A stretch of DNA of 64,000 nt from Lingula anatina (GCF_001039355.2 NW_019775580.1:911735-975734), one strand, 5' to 3'; numbered from the stretch's first letter, positions 1 through 13,158 are shown. The notes: generated by a model from the letters alone, not told the origin. Program-made: numbers and translations.

Positions 1-438
1 AAGCCAAGTTTCTATGGTGCTGATCATTTAAGATAGACATAAAAGCAGTCAGTTATCTCAGTTTGGAATACACAACTGACGCTGTAGGTTTGCTTACACT
101 CTGAAATCACAAGGTCAGCACAGATATCTGGGTTAAGGTATAGCATCCAAAATATCCTCATTGTCTCAATGCCAGAACTCTGGGGCAGTCATGTAAGTAA
201 CCTGTGCACAACATCATCCAAGCATCACAGTTTAATAGATTGTTTAAGCCTGAGACATGTCTGACTAGGGACTAGGTTCAGTACATTGAGAAAAGTTTAG
301 TTCTCTTCATCCTTTCCTTCTTCTTATGCACCTTCAGCCTTAATACATAGCACTTGGTGTCCTTTTCAGAACATTTTGAAAGTTATCTTGATAAGTTTTG
401 ATAGTAGTTGAGTATCGTGCTATTTCCATTAATTTTAG
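1..438 (+). other. Upstream intron or 5' flank of the NWD-like gene
   Basis: No coding exon is recognised. It ends in a plausible 3' splice site (TTTTAG at 433-438) that opens a phase-2 exon, so it is read as intron; the real start of the gene lies outside the window. Confidence 0.55.
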
Positions 439-3400
439 GTCTAAGGAAAATAAGTCAGCAGGTTCCAATGGCAGTGCAGCAAAAGGTGGAATCTCCTCTA
501 AAGACAACTCAAAATCTGACAAATCAAGTGGACCAACGAGAGTGAAACATGTTTGTATTCCTGATGATCGAAAGTTGCCAGCAATAGAAAAATTGGAAGA
601 TGGGATTCGTCCACTGATCTATGGGATTTTACAAACGGAAAATGGACAGAAAATCAAAGTATTGAAAAGGCACATACGGATTTATCATAGTGCTTGTCTA
701 ACAGGTAAGATATATATATATATGTATTATATATGGAGAGAGCAAGAGAGAGAGAGAGAGAGAGAGAGTCTGAAAATTTGTTCCAAGTTCTTTCAGCCCT
801 ACTGGGCCTCTTCAGGGTTTATTTGGCTATGGATGTGATTATGACATCATAGTTGTGAGTTGTCACGTCATAGTTGTGACGTCACAACCACATTTGGATA
901 AACAATAAGATTGATTGTTGAATACAAGTGCACTATATCATATTCAATTTTGACTCAGATAATTTAACAAATTTTCTTCTGAAGTTCTCCATTAAGCTTC
1001 TACACCTAGATAGTTCTGATAGCAGGGGAAATTTTGAAATTTCTATATATTATTTTATCAGAAGTGAATCTGTGACTGCCAATGATAAGATTATGATTTT
1101 AGTATAGTCTGTAGTTAAGAAATGTCCACCCAAATGGTGCTACATTTAACAACATCAATGCTCAGTCATTCATTGAAGAACAAAATATGGCATTGACACC
1201 TATTAACTTGATGTTGTTCATGAAATACTCATAAGTCTGTGTACTGTAACTGAGGTCACTGGTGTGAGATGGTCTCTATGGCACTGCCTACTGATAATAT
1301 TAACAACCATTAGCTGACAAACTCAGTGCTAGCAGCAATGGGATATTGGGTTTGCTTGAAATGTTTGCTTACTGATCCTGCTTTATGTATTTAGGTTTTA
1401 CATGGTGTGACTTGGATAAACAAACATTCCCAATGTCAACATATTTAATGTTTGGTTTTTAGCGACCCGAGAACGGTTATGATCCACAGGGTAGTTTATA
1501 GTCACAGTAAAAAGACAGTTTTGTTGTAGTTTTGCAAGTCTCTTGGATTCACCAGTTTTTACTGGTCTGGAATGATGATCAAGGATGGTTACATCAAAGT
1601 TATGATTGACATGAAATGAAGTGAATTCTGGAGATAAGATTTAGAGTTGAAAAAGTGCTATCATTTTCCATTTTGCTGGTTTTCTGCATACACACTAAAC
1701 ATTTCTTTAAACTGTCCTGATAGAGACATCATATAAAGTTTGATGACAGTTTTTCTTAATTTTCACACAGTTTTTCTTTATTTAATTTTGGAAAGTCATT
1801 TTGAGAACAGTATTACATGAATATGTTATTGATTTTTTAATGAAAATGAGCTAAAAAGTTATTGTTTGTGTTAGGTATTCTTTATGCTGTCCTTTTGAGT
1901 TTGATATACATTATTTGCCTAGGATACCTACTGTACCTGTAACCCCAAAATTAAACAAATGACCCTAATAGCTGTACATTTCCTAAAAGTTTTGGACACA
2001 TGGTATATTATACCATAGGGTGTTCTATGGTATGAACCCAATTTTTTGTCTGAGTAACATGAAATCTGCCAGCAGAGGGCCACAGAAACCACCAGGACTA
2101 GTAGACATATTGAGCTTTTTAGTCAATAGTCCCAGATATCAGGACAGACAAGGAATACATGCTGGGGGGACTACTTTAAAAATCTTTTTAACTATCTTTT
2201 ATATATGCTGTGTGATTTTTATGTATTTCATTTTATTCCATCTCATTCTAACTTATTGATTTTATTGGTTTGTTTTTCTGTCCATCTTTTAAAGGTAGTT
2301 GTATAAAAAAAATAAATAAAATATTGGCATAACTAGTAGTATAAAATAAAGTTTAGAGTGGCAGTTATCTCTTCTGTTTCCTTTCCCTCTGTAGACTCCA
2401 TCCATGAGCGGCAGATGCTGTTCACCCAAGTGTATCCCAAACTGAGGCTGCTGTGTGCCGAGCAAGGATTTGACCTCAATGTGGTGGACCTTCACTGTGG
2501 TCTGAAAACAGAACAGCTGAATGACCACAGTCTCCGGAATGCATGTCAGAAGCACATGGCCTCTTGCTTTGAGAGAGCTGCTGTACCAGCTTTTGTGGTG
2601 AGTTCTATAAACTAATTTCAGTACCATATTTGAATTAATTATCACAGAGTTTGATATTTAAACACATATTAATATTTACAAAATTCAATTTGTTGTTAAT
2701 TTTAAAAGGTTAATTTTGGTGTATTTTCTAGTTATTCCTAAACGATAAGTGTGGCACTGCTGTCTGCCCGCCAGCCATACCAGCTGATGACTTTGAAGCC
2801 ATACAGAGTGGAGTAGGGAATGAAGCAGACATGAACCTTTTGAAAAGGTAAAGCATTTTCAAAAGCACTTGACATTTATATGTGTAAACTTTCAGAATGA
2901 AAGTGTCTTTTTTGCATTGTTTTTAAACTTTATTTTAAGTAATCAAGGATACAGAAAATTGTATCTAGAGCTCTAATTTGCCATTGGTCTTTGGCATTTT
3001 ATGATTATGAACAAAAATTTAGATTTAGGAATTTTTCATTTTTATTTTCATGTAAGGTGGTATCTGAGAGATGAGAATGCCAAGCCACCACAATATGTTC
3101 TTCAGCCTGTTACAACACACATCCAGAACTACAATGACTCTATACAGGACGCAGAGACTGGGAATGGATAGGTGTAGTCGAGAGAATTGTGCTGATTCTG
3201 AGGCATGCTATGCCAGTTGACCTACAGGATGTTTATCTTACTTCAGGTCAGGGAATTATTGTTTTTTAAATTAATTTTGTTTGTTTGTCTGTTGCAATTG
3301 TATGTGATAAATTCAAATAAAATGTTATACAGTTGTGAAGATTGCACTGAAAACAATAAACATGGAAATTCTCTATCTTCTGACAGTAAATTACCTTATA

Positions 3401-6400
3401 AGTTTAGCACTAATTATACAAAATACAATAAATTAAATTTTATTTTTACAGTTCTTGAAGATGAGATTGAAAACTTTGTGATGAAACCAGGAGTTAATAA
3501 CCCTGTGGTGTACATCAACCGAAGTTTTGTCACCCAGCCTCAGAATCCACAACAACCCCAGGCCAGGGACTACTTTGATCTCCTTAGCAACCAGCTGGAC
3601 TCCAAGGCTAAGAGCAAAGTGGACTCCTTGGCCTCCAAACTGGACAGTAGATGTACAGAAAAGGTACATTTACATTTAAGTCTTGGGTTGCTGTTATATA
3701 TTATCTATTGTGTTTGTTATACATGTGAAATCCTGATATCAAAACCTTCACTTTCTGCTGTTTTTAGATATTTTTTTGAGTACTACTTTTAAAAAACATT
3801 ACAGGTCACTTCTTTTTACGTGTACCCATTTGTTAATAAATTATAAATAAATATTGCATTCCAGAGCAGTGGAGCAGTGCAGGACTGGCAACAATAAAGT
3901 CATGTTTAAAATGTACATTAGCACTGGTGCAACTGCTTCTGTTACATTTGGTGAAAACTAACTGTGAACCAACTTTTATATAATTTTACACATTTAATAC
4001 TGAAAATTAATGTAGAACAAGGAGAGTCATATTCATATGGCCAATTGCAGAAAAGAAGAAAACTTGAAGTGAGCCATGATTACTTTTGTTCCAGCTTCAA
4101 ATGTCCCTGTCCTGGTGTGATGAGACTGGTTTCAGCCCCAGAAGTAATCCTGAACATGTGAAGTACCTGGACTCTCTGTGTGAGCAGTACTATGGCAAGA
4201 TGAAAGTCCTGCTTGAGTCATCCATGAAACAGGTTTTAGTTCAGGCAGAGAACTTTAGGCAAAAAGGTAAACCGTTTAATTTTTTTGTTACAAACTGCAA
4301 TTTTGAAGCATTATAGTTTAATCAGATAGTGGGTTTATTAATTTTCTCACTTATTATGAACAGAACTGATCCTTTATAATTATACATTTAGTAGTAATAT
4401 CTGATAGTTTGGTTCATGTTATAGCGTATGGTTTGGGTGAGAAATACAATAAAAAATGAGATGTTTTTAAATTGTAAGCAACAAATTTTATAGTAGCTTT
4501 TTATTTAACATTCACTTCATCCATGGTTGAGAGAAAGGTTAGTTGGTTCATTCTCATAGCTTCATTATTTATATGAAAGCAGGTTGGCATTAGAAACTAT
4601 ATATTCCTGTTTACTAAAATGTAAATTTAAAAAAGATCATTTGTAACTTACATGTAATTCTTTATTTTTCAGGAGTGAGTTCTAATCTCCATGAAGAGCT
4701 TGTTAACCTCTTCAAACACATCTTTATCAAGAACTCATTCAAGTTTTTTGGTGGAAGAGAAGCTATCTTGAAGAAGATTGAAAGCTACATTGCCAGTGGC
4801 CACACAGGTCAGAGTGACACTGCAGTCAGGCCGTTACTGTTAACTGGGTCACATGGAAGCGGCGCCAGTGGGATCTGCATCCTGACCAATGGGATAGTGC
4901 ATACCGTCCCAGGCTGGGAGGGCAGTGTCTGTGTACTGAGGATTCTTAAGTTGTCCACTCGTGCCAGAACTGTGGAGACCATGCTTCACTGTATCCTGGA
5001 GCAAGTTTGTCTGGCATATGATCTACCTATGTCATATGCTACCAGGGTAAGTGGAGGGGAGATTGGAAAAGAGGTGATAGATGGTTGTTTGAAAAAGAGA
5101 CTACCACACACACAAACATGTCACAGTTATTATGCAGATTGGGTGGCATTTGGATTTTGCCTTGGTCACTTTTTGATTTTTGATGGTGAGATTGCTAATG
5201 GAATATCACCTGAACTAACTGCAAACCAGATTGTACAACACACTTAACTACCTGTGAGTTGGGAATCTTCCATATTGAGAAAATTTATTTAGGATGAAAG
5301 GACATAGCTACGGAAAAAAACAGCCCATCTTTTATATTATGAATAATTTCATACAAAATAGATGATTAGAATAAAGATTAAAAATGGACTTGAATACTGC
5401 TGCTCTTTTTAGATTCACCAGTTGCAAGTTGCTGTCCATATTGTGTCTATTTATCTTTTTTTTAAATTTTGTTTTGTATTTGATTTGATCGTTGTATCAA
5501 GTCTTAAAAGAAATATTGCTTTTAAATATAATATTTTCTGTCTATAAGCTCTTCAACAAAGTCACAGTTTTAAAAACATTTTTCACATCACAAACAAGAA
5601 TTTGTTAATAGGGAGGAGAGTCAGTTAAAATATTTTGTCACTTTATAGACTCTAACATAACTGTTTGGTGAAAAGAAGCATTACATTTTTAATATATTTA
5701 AATAATGGTTCCAGAATTAACAATCATTAATATAAGTGTACCTAGTGCAATATGATATTTAAAGATGTCTGAAGTTTAATTTAGGTTAGAAAGTACATCC
5801 AGTAATGACTTGTAAGCTATTTCACTGAAGTACTTTTATATTTTGAAATTTTTATTGCAGAGTCTTAAAGAACAACAGAAGCTATTTTACAATATTCTGG
5901 AGAAAGTCACTGCAAAGAACCCTCTGATCATCATCATGGACGGTCTGCAGGATCTTATCCCTACACCTGGAGGCCAAGTTGAATGGATACCTGCTGAGCT
6001 GCCACCTAATGTTAGGATTATTGTCACAGCAACAGAGGATGGTTTGCAGAAAATGAAAGTGAGCAAACAAACTCAAATTGAGTTTTATACAAAAAAGATA
6101 TACATAATTTTATCACATTTATTTCCAGAAATGAAATGTTGTCAGCAACTTTTTTTCCCTTGGTAAAAAATTCAAAGTCCGATATGCTTGATCACATGAA
6201 TTTGTTGCACTGCTAACAAGTCTTGCATGTAAAAAAACAGCAATCAGATTTAAAACATTTGTGAAAATATTGCACGTTTTGTGTCATTTTTTATAGATTT
6301 AACAATTTTATTTCAGCTTCCAAGTTCAACTCACTCTCTGAGCATTCCACCATTCACAAAGGAGGAGGGCGAATTCTTACTTAATCGCATCCTAGAACTT

Positions 6401-9400
6401 CATAGTCGCACTCTCACCCCCTCACAGAGAGGAGAAGTAATCTCAGCTATAGAGAGGTGCCCATCCCCTATATATGCTGTGACCCTCTCCGCCATGGCCA
6501 GCCACTGGCACAGCTACACCTCAGATATGCAGAACAGAATCAAAGGTTCCACAGAGGAGCAGTTTGGTTTGCTTCTGGACGAGATGGATGAGAAGTATGG
6601 AGTTGACTGTGTTAAGCAAATCCTGGGTTACTTCAGCTGTGCCAAAACTGGCCTAACTGACAATGAGCTGATAGACTTGGTGTTGTGTGATAAGGTGATA
6701 ATGAACAAGTTGGATGGAGATGCCTTCGCAGCTCGCTCTGTCTGGAACAGGCTCTGCATCGACATCGAGTACCTCCTGATGTATAGGATGGTCTATGGAC
6801 TTATAACTTTCCAATGGAAGCACTCTGTTTTTGCTGATTGTGTCATGAAGAGATATTTTCCCAAGGCAGAAGATATCCAGGCGGTTCATAGGCTGCTGAT
6901 GCAGTACTACGAAGGCAATTTGAAGCTTAATGTCTCACTGGGATCCACCATACCTCAGCCAATCAAATTTGGAAACACATTCAACCTACGGAAACTGACA
7001 GAACTTCCATATCAGATGGTGAAATCAGGCTGTGTGGAGAAGGTGAAAACCCAATGTTTGCTCAACCTGGAGTTCTTAATGGCTAAGATGGAAAGTGTCG
7101 GAGTTGATGGGGTCATAGAGGATGTTGCCATGGCAGTCCAGATCAACCCCAATGACCAGGAGTTACAGCAGCTATATCAGTTGCTGCAGATGTCGGCTTT
7201 TGCTCTGAGTTTGGACCCCAGTAGGTTATGGATGCAATTCACAAGTCATGTGGGAAAAGCGTCACTCTGTCCACCAATACAACAGCTGTGTGATGAAAGC
7301 AAATCTGTGATCCATGATGAAGGATGGTTTGAGACTAAATCACCTGTCAGTCATGTCTTGGACCAAATGCCATCTGATGACAAAGTTGGCCAAGCCCTTG
7401 TTACTGGCATTTTTAAGCTAAAAACTGACCCAGCACATGTTGTAACTGTTTCCACCAGCCAAAAGAAGGTCCAGGTGTGGAACTTGACCTCTGGTAAAGC
7501 TGTGAGGACACTTATAAATATCCCTCAGCCAAGAAATGTCCGCATGGTTGACGACTACAGAGCTGTTGTGCTTTGTAACCGGGAATTGAAGGTGTTTGAC
7601 TTGAACCAGGGCACCTTGCTGTCAGAATTAAAAGGTGTCCTGAATGTTGAACGACCTTATTTTGAAATCATGGATGAAAATTATGCTGTGACTTTATCCA
7701 GGAACAGAATGTATGTGAACATCATGGAACTGGAGACTGGAAGCCAGGAGTCCACTTTCAAAGTGGGTGAGGACCGTTTCCTCGACAGCCTCTTTGTCAG
7801 TGCCGATGGCCAGATGTGTGTTTGTGGAGATGAGGTCCAGAAGCCATTTCCGCTGCTCGTGTGGGATTTGCCTAACAAAAAGCTGATCCATGATATGCGC
7901 ATCCCTAACCATGAGTTCCTTACCAGCATGGCAGCCATTTCTCATGATGGGCAGTACGTGGTGTCAGTGTGCAAGGTAAGGTGGAGCTGATTTTGATCCC
8001 AAGTTTAGATGTGTTCAGATTAGTACATCATATTACTATTTAAACTTTACTTGAGTCATTGATATTTGACTCAATATGTAAAGGAATTTAAAACTGTAAA
8101 TGAGCAAAAATGTTCATTAGCTTGGTAGTTTTTAATTTTTAGTTGGTAATTTAACACTGATTTTATCCTTCCTTTTTCTCTTAGGAGGTTGATGACCCTG
8201 CTCCAAACTTCCTGACCATCTATGACCTTCAGAGCGGTCAGATGTACAAAAAGTGGACACCAGAGGTCAGCACCTGTGCAGTGGCCATTTCGTCTGCTGG
8301 TCACTGTGTGGTCAACTGCCTGGAGACGGGGACCCTGATGGTCTGGGACCTGGTAGCTGGAGGGTTAAGGTATAGCATGGGTTCAGGAAAGGAAAGGACA
8401 CAAGATAAATATTTTTTTGTTTTAGTGTACTTGATATTTACATGCCTATCTGACATACACAGAGCAGCAGTTGAAGTAAAGAGTCACACACTGTGTTTGT
8501 TTCAAAGTGAAATCAGTGCAAAATATAAAAAGTCCAAATGCAGTGATAGCATTTTATGTAAGTGTCAGGCATGAGTTTTCCAGTTGTATATTTGTCAAAA
8601 CAGACGCAGATCTAGCATGATATGTTCTGTAATTCCAGACATGAGCTGTCAGGACATAGACAAGGTGTGGACCGTATCCTCATTAGTGACAGTGGGACCA
8701 GATGTGTCAGCTACTCCACCAACAATATAGATCAGACAGTCAAATTGTGGGATTTGACCAAAGGTTAGTGGATTTTATTTTATAAATAGGATGATAATTT
8801 GCTTGTTTTTNGAGTTTGGACCCCAGTAGGTTATGGATGCAATTCACAAGTCGTGTGGGAAAAGCGTCACTCTGTCCACCAATACAACAGCTGTGTGATG
8901 AAAGCAAATCTGTGATCCATGATGAAGGATGGTTTGAGACTAAATCACCTGTCAGTCATGTCTTGGACCAAATGCCATCTGATGAAAAAGTTGGCCAAGC
9001 CCTTGTTACTGGCATTTTTAAGCTAAAAACTGACCCAGCACATGTTGTAACTGTTTCCACCAGCCAAAAGAAGGTCCAGGTGTGGAACTTGACCTCTGGT
9101 AAAGCTGTGAGGACACTTATGAATATCCCTCAGCCAAGAAATGTCCGCATGGTTGACGACTACAGAGCTGTTGTGCTTTGTAACCGGGAATTGAAGGTGT
9201 TTGACTTGAACCAGGGCACCTTGCTGTCAGAATTAAAAGGTGTTCTGAATGTTGAACGACCTTATTTTGAAATCATGGATGAAAATCATGCTGTGACTTT
9301 ATCCAGGAACAGAATGTATGTGAACATCATGGAACTGGAGACTGGAAGCCAGGAGTCCACTTTCAAAGTGGGTGAGGACCGTTTCCTCGACAGCCTCTTT

Positions 9401-12400
9401 GTCAGTGCCGATGGCCAGATGTGTGTTTGTGGAGATGAGGTCCAGAAGCCATTTCCGCTGCTCGTGTGGGATTTGCCTAACAAAAAGCTGATCCATGATA
9501 TGCGCATCCCTAACCATGAGTTCCTTACCAGCATGGCAGCCATTTCTCATGATGGGCAGTACGTGGTGTCAGTGTGCAAGGTAAGGTGGAGCTGATTTTG
9601 ATCCCAAGTTTAGATGTGTTCAGATTAGTACATCATATTACTATTTAAACTTTACTTGAGTCATTGATATTTGACTCAATATGTAAAGGAATTTAAAACT
9701 GTAAATGAGCAAAAATGTTCATTAGCTTGGTAGTTTTTAATTTTTAGTTGGTAATTTAACACTGATTTTATCCTTCCTTTTTCTCTTAGGAGGTTGATGA
9801 CCCTGCTCCAAACTTCCTGACCATCTATGACCTTCAGAGCGGTCAGATGTACAAAAAGTGGACACCAGAGGTCAGCACCTGTGCAGTGGCCATTTCGTCT
9901 GCTGGTCACTGTGTGGTCAACTGCCTGGAGACGGGGACCCTGATGGTCTGGGACCTGGTAGCTGGAGGGTTAAGGTATAGCATGGGTTCAGGAAAGGAAA
10001 GGACACAAGATAAATATTTTTTTGTTTTAGTGTACTTGATATTTACATGCCTATCTGACATACACAGAGCAGCAGTTGAAGTAAAGAGTCACACACTGTG
10101 TTTGCTTCAAAGTGAAATCAGTGCAAAATATAAAAAGTCCAAATGCAGTGATAGCATTTTATGTAAGTGTCAGGCATGAGTTTTCCAGTTGTATATTTGT
10201 CAAAACAGACGCAGATCTAGCATGATATGTTCTGTAATTCCAGACATGAGCTGTCAGGACATAGACAAGGTGTGGACCGTATCCTCATTAGTGACAGTGG
10301 GACCAGATGTGTCAGCTACTCCACCAACAATATAGACCAGACAGTCAAATTGTGGGATTTGACCAAAGGTTAGTGGATTTTATTTTATAAATAGGATGAT
10401 AATTTGCTTGTTTTTTATTCACTTTGTTGATTTATTCCATTTCCATTTTTTTCTTTTTAAAATTTGTTTTTAATGAACAGAATTATATGAATGATATAGT
10501 AATATATCAATGAGTGTTACATTTAGATCAGTATGTACCTGGTACTGTTGGTTATGGCTGTGGTATGTCTATACACTGCATTTTTATCCCCTGTTACATT
10601 TTTGATATGTAAGGAGTTCTAATGTTCCTGTTCCAGGAGCATGCCTTGCTAGTTTCACCTCAGATGTTCCACTGACCAGCTGTGAGTTGAGTATGGATGG
10701 CAATGCAGTCATTCTTGGGCTGGAAGGAAGAGAGGACATTGTAGTACTACAGCTCTGCTTGAAGGAAGGAGGTTTGCAGATGATCACAGATGGCAGCTAT
10801 GGGGATGACTCTTTGAAAGACAAGGAGTTTGATCCAATGGCAAAATAGAGTGCATTTGTTAGCTTGTGACAAACACAGCCACTCTGGATGAGACAGGGAA
10901 TATGTAGTAGTGTCTGTGTATGGAATTAAACTAGAAGTGCATAAAAGTCAGGTATTTGTAACACCCAGAACTATTGTAAAACCAAAGAGATTTATCACTA
11001 TGCATAACAGTATTAGATGTAAGTCTAAGTCACGTGAATATAGAAGATTTTTTTTATATTATTATTTTATTAATATATTTTTCTCAAAGCTCTTAGTATC
11101 TTTCAAAAATTATATGTATTTGATCTATATATGTTTATCTGTAAGCAACTTAAATATTTGTATNATGTGGGAAAAGCGTCACTCTGTCCACCAATACAAC
11201 AGCTGTGTGATGAAAGCAAATCTGTGATCCATGATGAAGGATGGTTTGAGACTAAATCACCTGTCAGTCATGTCTTGGACCAAATGCCATCTGATGACAA
11301 AGTTGGCCAAGCCCTTGTTACTGGCATTTTTAAGCTAAAAACTGACCCAGCACATGTTGTAACTGTTTCCACCAGCCAAAAGAAGGTCCAGGTGTGGAAC
11401 TTGACCTCTGGTAAAGCTGTGAGGACACTTATAAATATCCCTCAGCCAAGAAATGTCCGCATGGTTGACGACTACAGAGCTGTTGTGCTTTGTAACCGGG
11501 AATTGAAGGTGTTTGACTTGAACCAGGGCACCTTGCTGTCAGAATTAAAAGGTGTCCTGAATGTTGAACGACCTTATTTTGAAATCATGGATGAAAATTA
11601 TGCTGTGACTTTATCCAGGAACAGAATGTATGTGAACATCATGGAACTGGAGACTGGAAGCCAGGAGTCCACTTTCAAAGTGGGTGAGGACCGTTTCCTC
11701 GACAGCCTCTTTGTCAGTGCCGATGGCCAGATGTGTGTTTGTGGAGATGAGGTCCAGAAGCCATTTCCGCTGCTTGTGTGGGATTTGCCTAACAAAAAGC
11801 TGATCCATGATATGCGCATCCCTAACCATGAGTTCCTTACCAGCATGGCAGCCATTTCTCATGACGGGCAGTACGTGGTGTCAGTGTGCAAGGTAAGGTG
11901 GAGTGGATATTGATCCCAAGTTTAGATGTGTTCAGATTAGTACATCATAATACTATTTAAACTTTACTTGAGTAATTAATATTTGACTCAATATGTAAAG
12001 GAATTTAAAACTGTAAATGAGCAAAAATGTTCATAAGCTTGGCAGTGTTTAATTTTAATTGGTAATTTAACACTGATTTTATCCTTTCTTTTTCTCTTAG
12101 GAGGTTGATGACCCTGCTCCAAACTTCCTGACCATCTATGACCTTCAGAGCGGTCAGATGTACAAAAAGTGGACACCAGAGGTCAGCACCTGTGCAGTGG
12201 CCATTTCGTCTGCTGGTCACTGTGTGGTCAACTGCCTGGAGACGGGGACCCTGATGGTCTGGGACCTGGTAGCTGGAGGGTTAAGGTATAGCATGGGTTC
12301 AGGAAAGGAATGGACACAAGATAAATATTTTTTTGTTTTAGTGTACTTGATATTTACATGCCTATCTGACATACACAGAGCAGCAGTTGAAGTAAAGAGT

Positions 12401-13158
12401 CACACACTGTGTTTGTTTCAAAGTGAAATCAGTGCAAAATATAATAAGTCCAAATGCAGTGATAGCATTTTATGTAAGTGTCAGGCATGAGTTTTCCAGT
12501 TGTATATTTGTCAAAACAGACGCAGATCTAGCATGATATGTTCTGTAATTCCAGACATGAGCTGTCAGGACATAGACAAGGTGTGGACCGTATCCTCATT
12601 AGTGACAGTGGGACCAGATGTGTCAGCTACTCCACCAACAATATAGATCAGACAGTCAAATTGTGGGATTTGACCAAAGGTTAGTGGATTTTATTTTATA
12701 AATAGGATGATAATTTGCTTGTTTTTATTCACTTTGTTGATTTATTCCATTTCCATTTTTTTCTTTTTAAAATTTGTTTTTAATGAACAGAATTATATGA
12801 ATGATATAGTAATATATCAATGAGTGTTACATTTAGATCAGTATGTACCTGGTACTGTTGGTTATGGCTGTGGTATGTCTATACAGTGCATTTTTATCCC
12901 CTGTTACATTTTTGATATGTAAGGAGTTCTAATGTTCCTGTTCCAGGAGCATGCCTTGCTAGTTTCACCTCAGATGTGCCACTGACCAGCTGTGAGTTAA
13001 GTATGGATGGCAATGCAGTCATTCTTGGGCTGGAAGGAAGAGAGGACATTTTAGTACTACAGCTCTGCTTGAAGGAAGGAGGTTTGCAGATGATCACAGA
13101 TGGCAGCTATGGGGATGACTCTTTGAAAGACAAGGAGTTTGATCCAATGGCAAAATAG
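439..13158 (+). CDS. NWD1/NWD2-like: NACHT and WD-repeat protein (NWD1/NWD2-like), 5'-partial
   Basis: This is a STAND-family ATPase gene with a WD40 C-terminus. Exons read from splice sites and phase are 439-704, 2395-2597, 2732-2847, 3057-3246, 3452-3663, 4095-4266, 4673-5046, 5861-6058, 6317-7975, 8185-8369 and 8639-8763, then a terminal exon at 12947-13158 (or its duplicate at 10637-10848). The first exon starts in phase 2, so upstream exons are missing; it encodes a Ser/Lys-rich linker. Next comes a DUF4062-like region (SIHERQMLF, WYLRDEN, YLTSVLEDEIENF) that matches the layout I know for NWD2. The NACHT domain has a Walker A-like GSHGSGASG and a Walker B LIIIMDGLQDL. A helical region is followed by about eight WD blades (VQVWNL, LLVWDL, LMVWDL, VKLWDL) and a TAG stop. 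Family roles are poorly known; NWD1 has been linked to signalling and purine-synthesis assemblies. Oddities are the missing P-loop lysine, a 1-nt frameshift near 3160, and redundant 3' copies. Confidence 0.85.
705..2394 (+). other. Intron of the NWD-like gene with (TA)n/(GA)n and a CRE palindrome
   Basis: The intron is bounded by CAG|GTAAGA and CTGTAG. Near its 5' end it holds a (TA)n then (GA)n tract (711-768), a short core shared with a locus at 37.4 kb, and a perfect 16-bp palindrome GTTGTGACGTCACAAC at 873-888. No further coding sequence is seen. Confidence 0.7.
8811..8811. other. Single-N contig joint
   Basis: One N separates intron sequence (after the 8639-8763 exon) from the middle of an upstream coding exon. 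In copy 2 the same intron continues normally past 10415, so the sequence to the left is a truncated contig end. Confidence 0.85.
8812..10848 (+). CDS. Second copy of the NWD-like 3' exons, probably a redundant contig
   Basis: This copy begins in mid-exon directly after a single N at 8811. Its exons are 8812-9580 (partial), 9790-9974, 10244-10368 and 10637-10848, ending at TAG 10846-10848. They encode the WD blades only. Bases 8812-10415 match 7207-8810 position for position over 1604 bp, with scattered substitutions such as 9120 g for a and 9287 c for t. There is no promoter, start or upstream exon of its own. I take it to be an allelic or overlapping contig placed in tandem; a real partial duplication is the alternative. 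Confidence 0.8.
11164..11164. other. Single-N contig joint
   Basis: One N separates 3' UTR sequence from the middle of a coding exon. In copy 3 the same UTR continues past about 13472, so copy 2 is cut here. Confidence 0.85.
11165..13158 (+). CDS. Third copy of the NWD-like 3' exons, with the gene's true 3' end
   Basis: This copy starts in mid-exon right after a single N at 11164, at the base equivalent to 7248 in the first copy. Exons are 11165-11892 (partial), 12101-12285, 12555-12679 and 12947-13158, with TAG at 13156-13158. Reading frames are intact and the splice sites are the same as in the other copies. Its introns differ slightly from copies 1 and 2, for example 'gtggatat' for 'gctgattt' after the first donor and one deleted base. 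It runs on without a break into a longer 3' UTR, so it most likely supplies the real end of the gene. Confidence 0.8.

Noticed and set aside
398-838. 146-residue frame taken as a complete small gene
   Set aside because: Only 439-704 is exon; the rest is intron with a (GA)n tract that reads as an RE repeat.
7681-7945. Minus-strand open frames repeated at 9286-9550 and 11598-11862
   Set aside because: They lie antisense to the WD-repeat exon and recur only because that exon is repeated; no family features.
8071-8304. Minus-strand frames spanning the intron and exon at 8.1-8.3 kb and their copies
   Set aside because: Shadow of the true plus-strand exon 8185-8369 plus intron sequence.
7207-13158. 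True tandem triplication of NWD-like paralogues as a novel expanded immune locus
   Set aside because: Breaks at single N bases, cuts in mid-exon and the absence of any 5' parts in copies 2 and 3 fit unmerged contigs much better.
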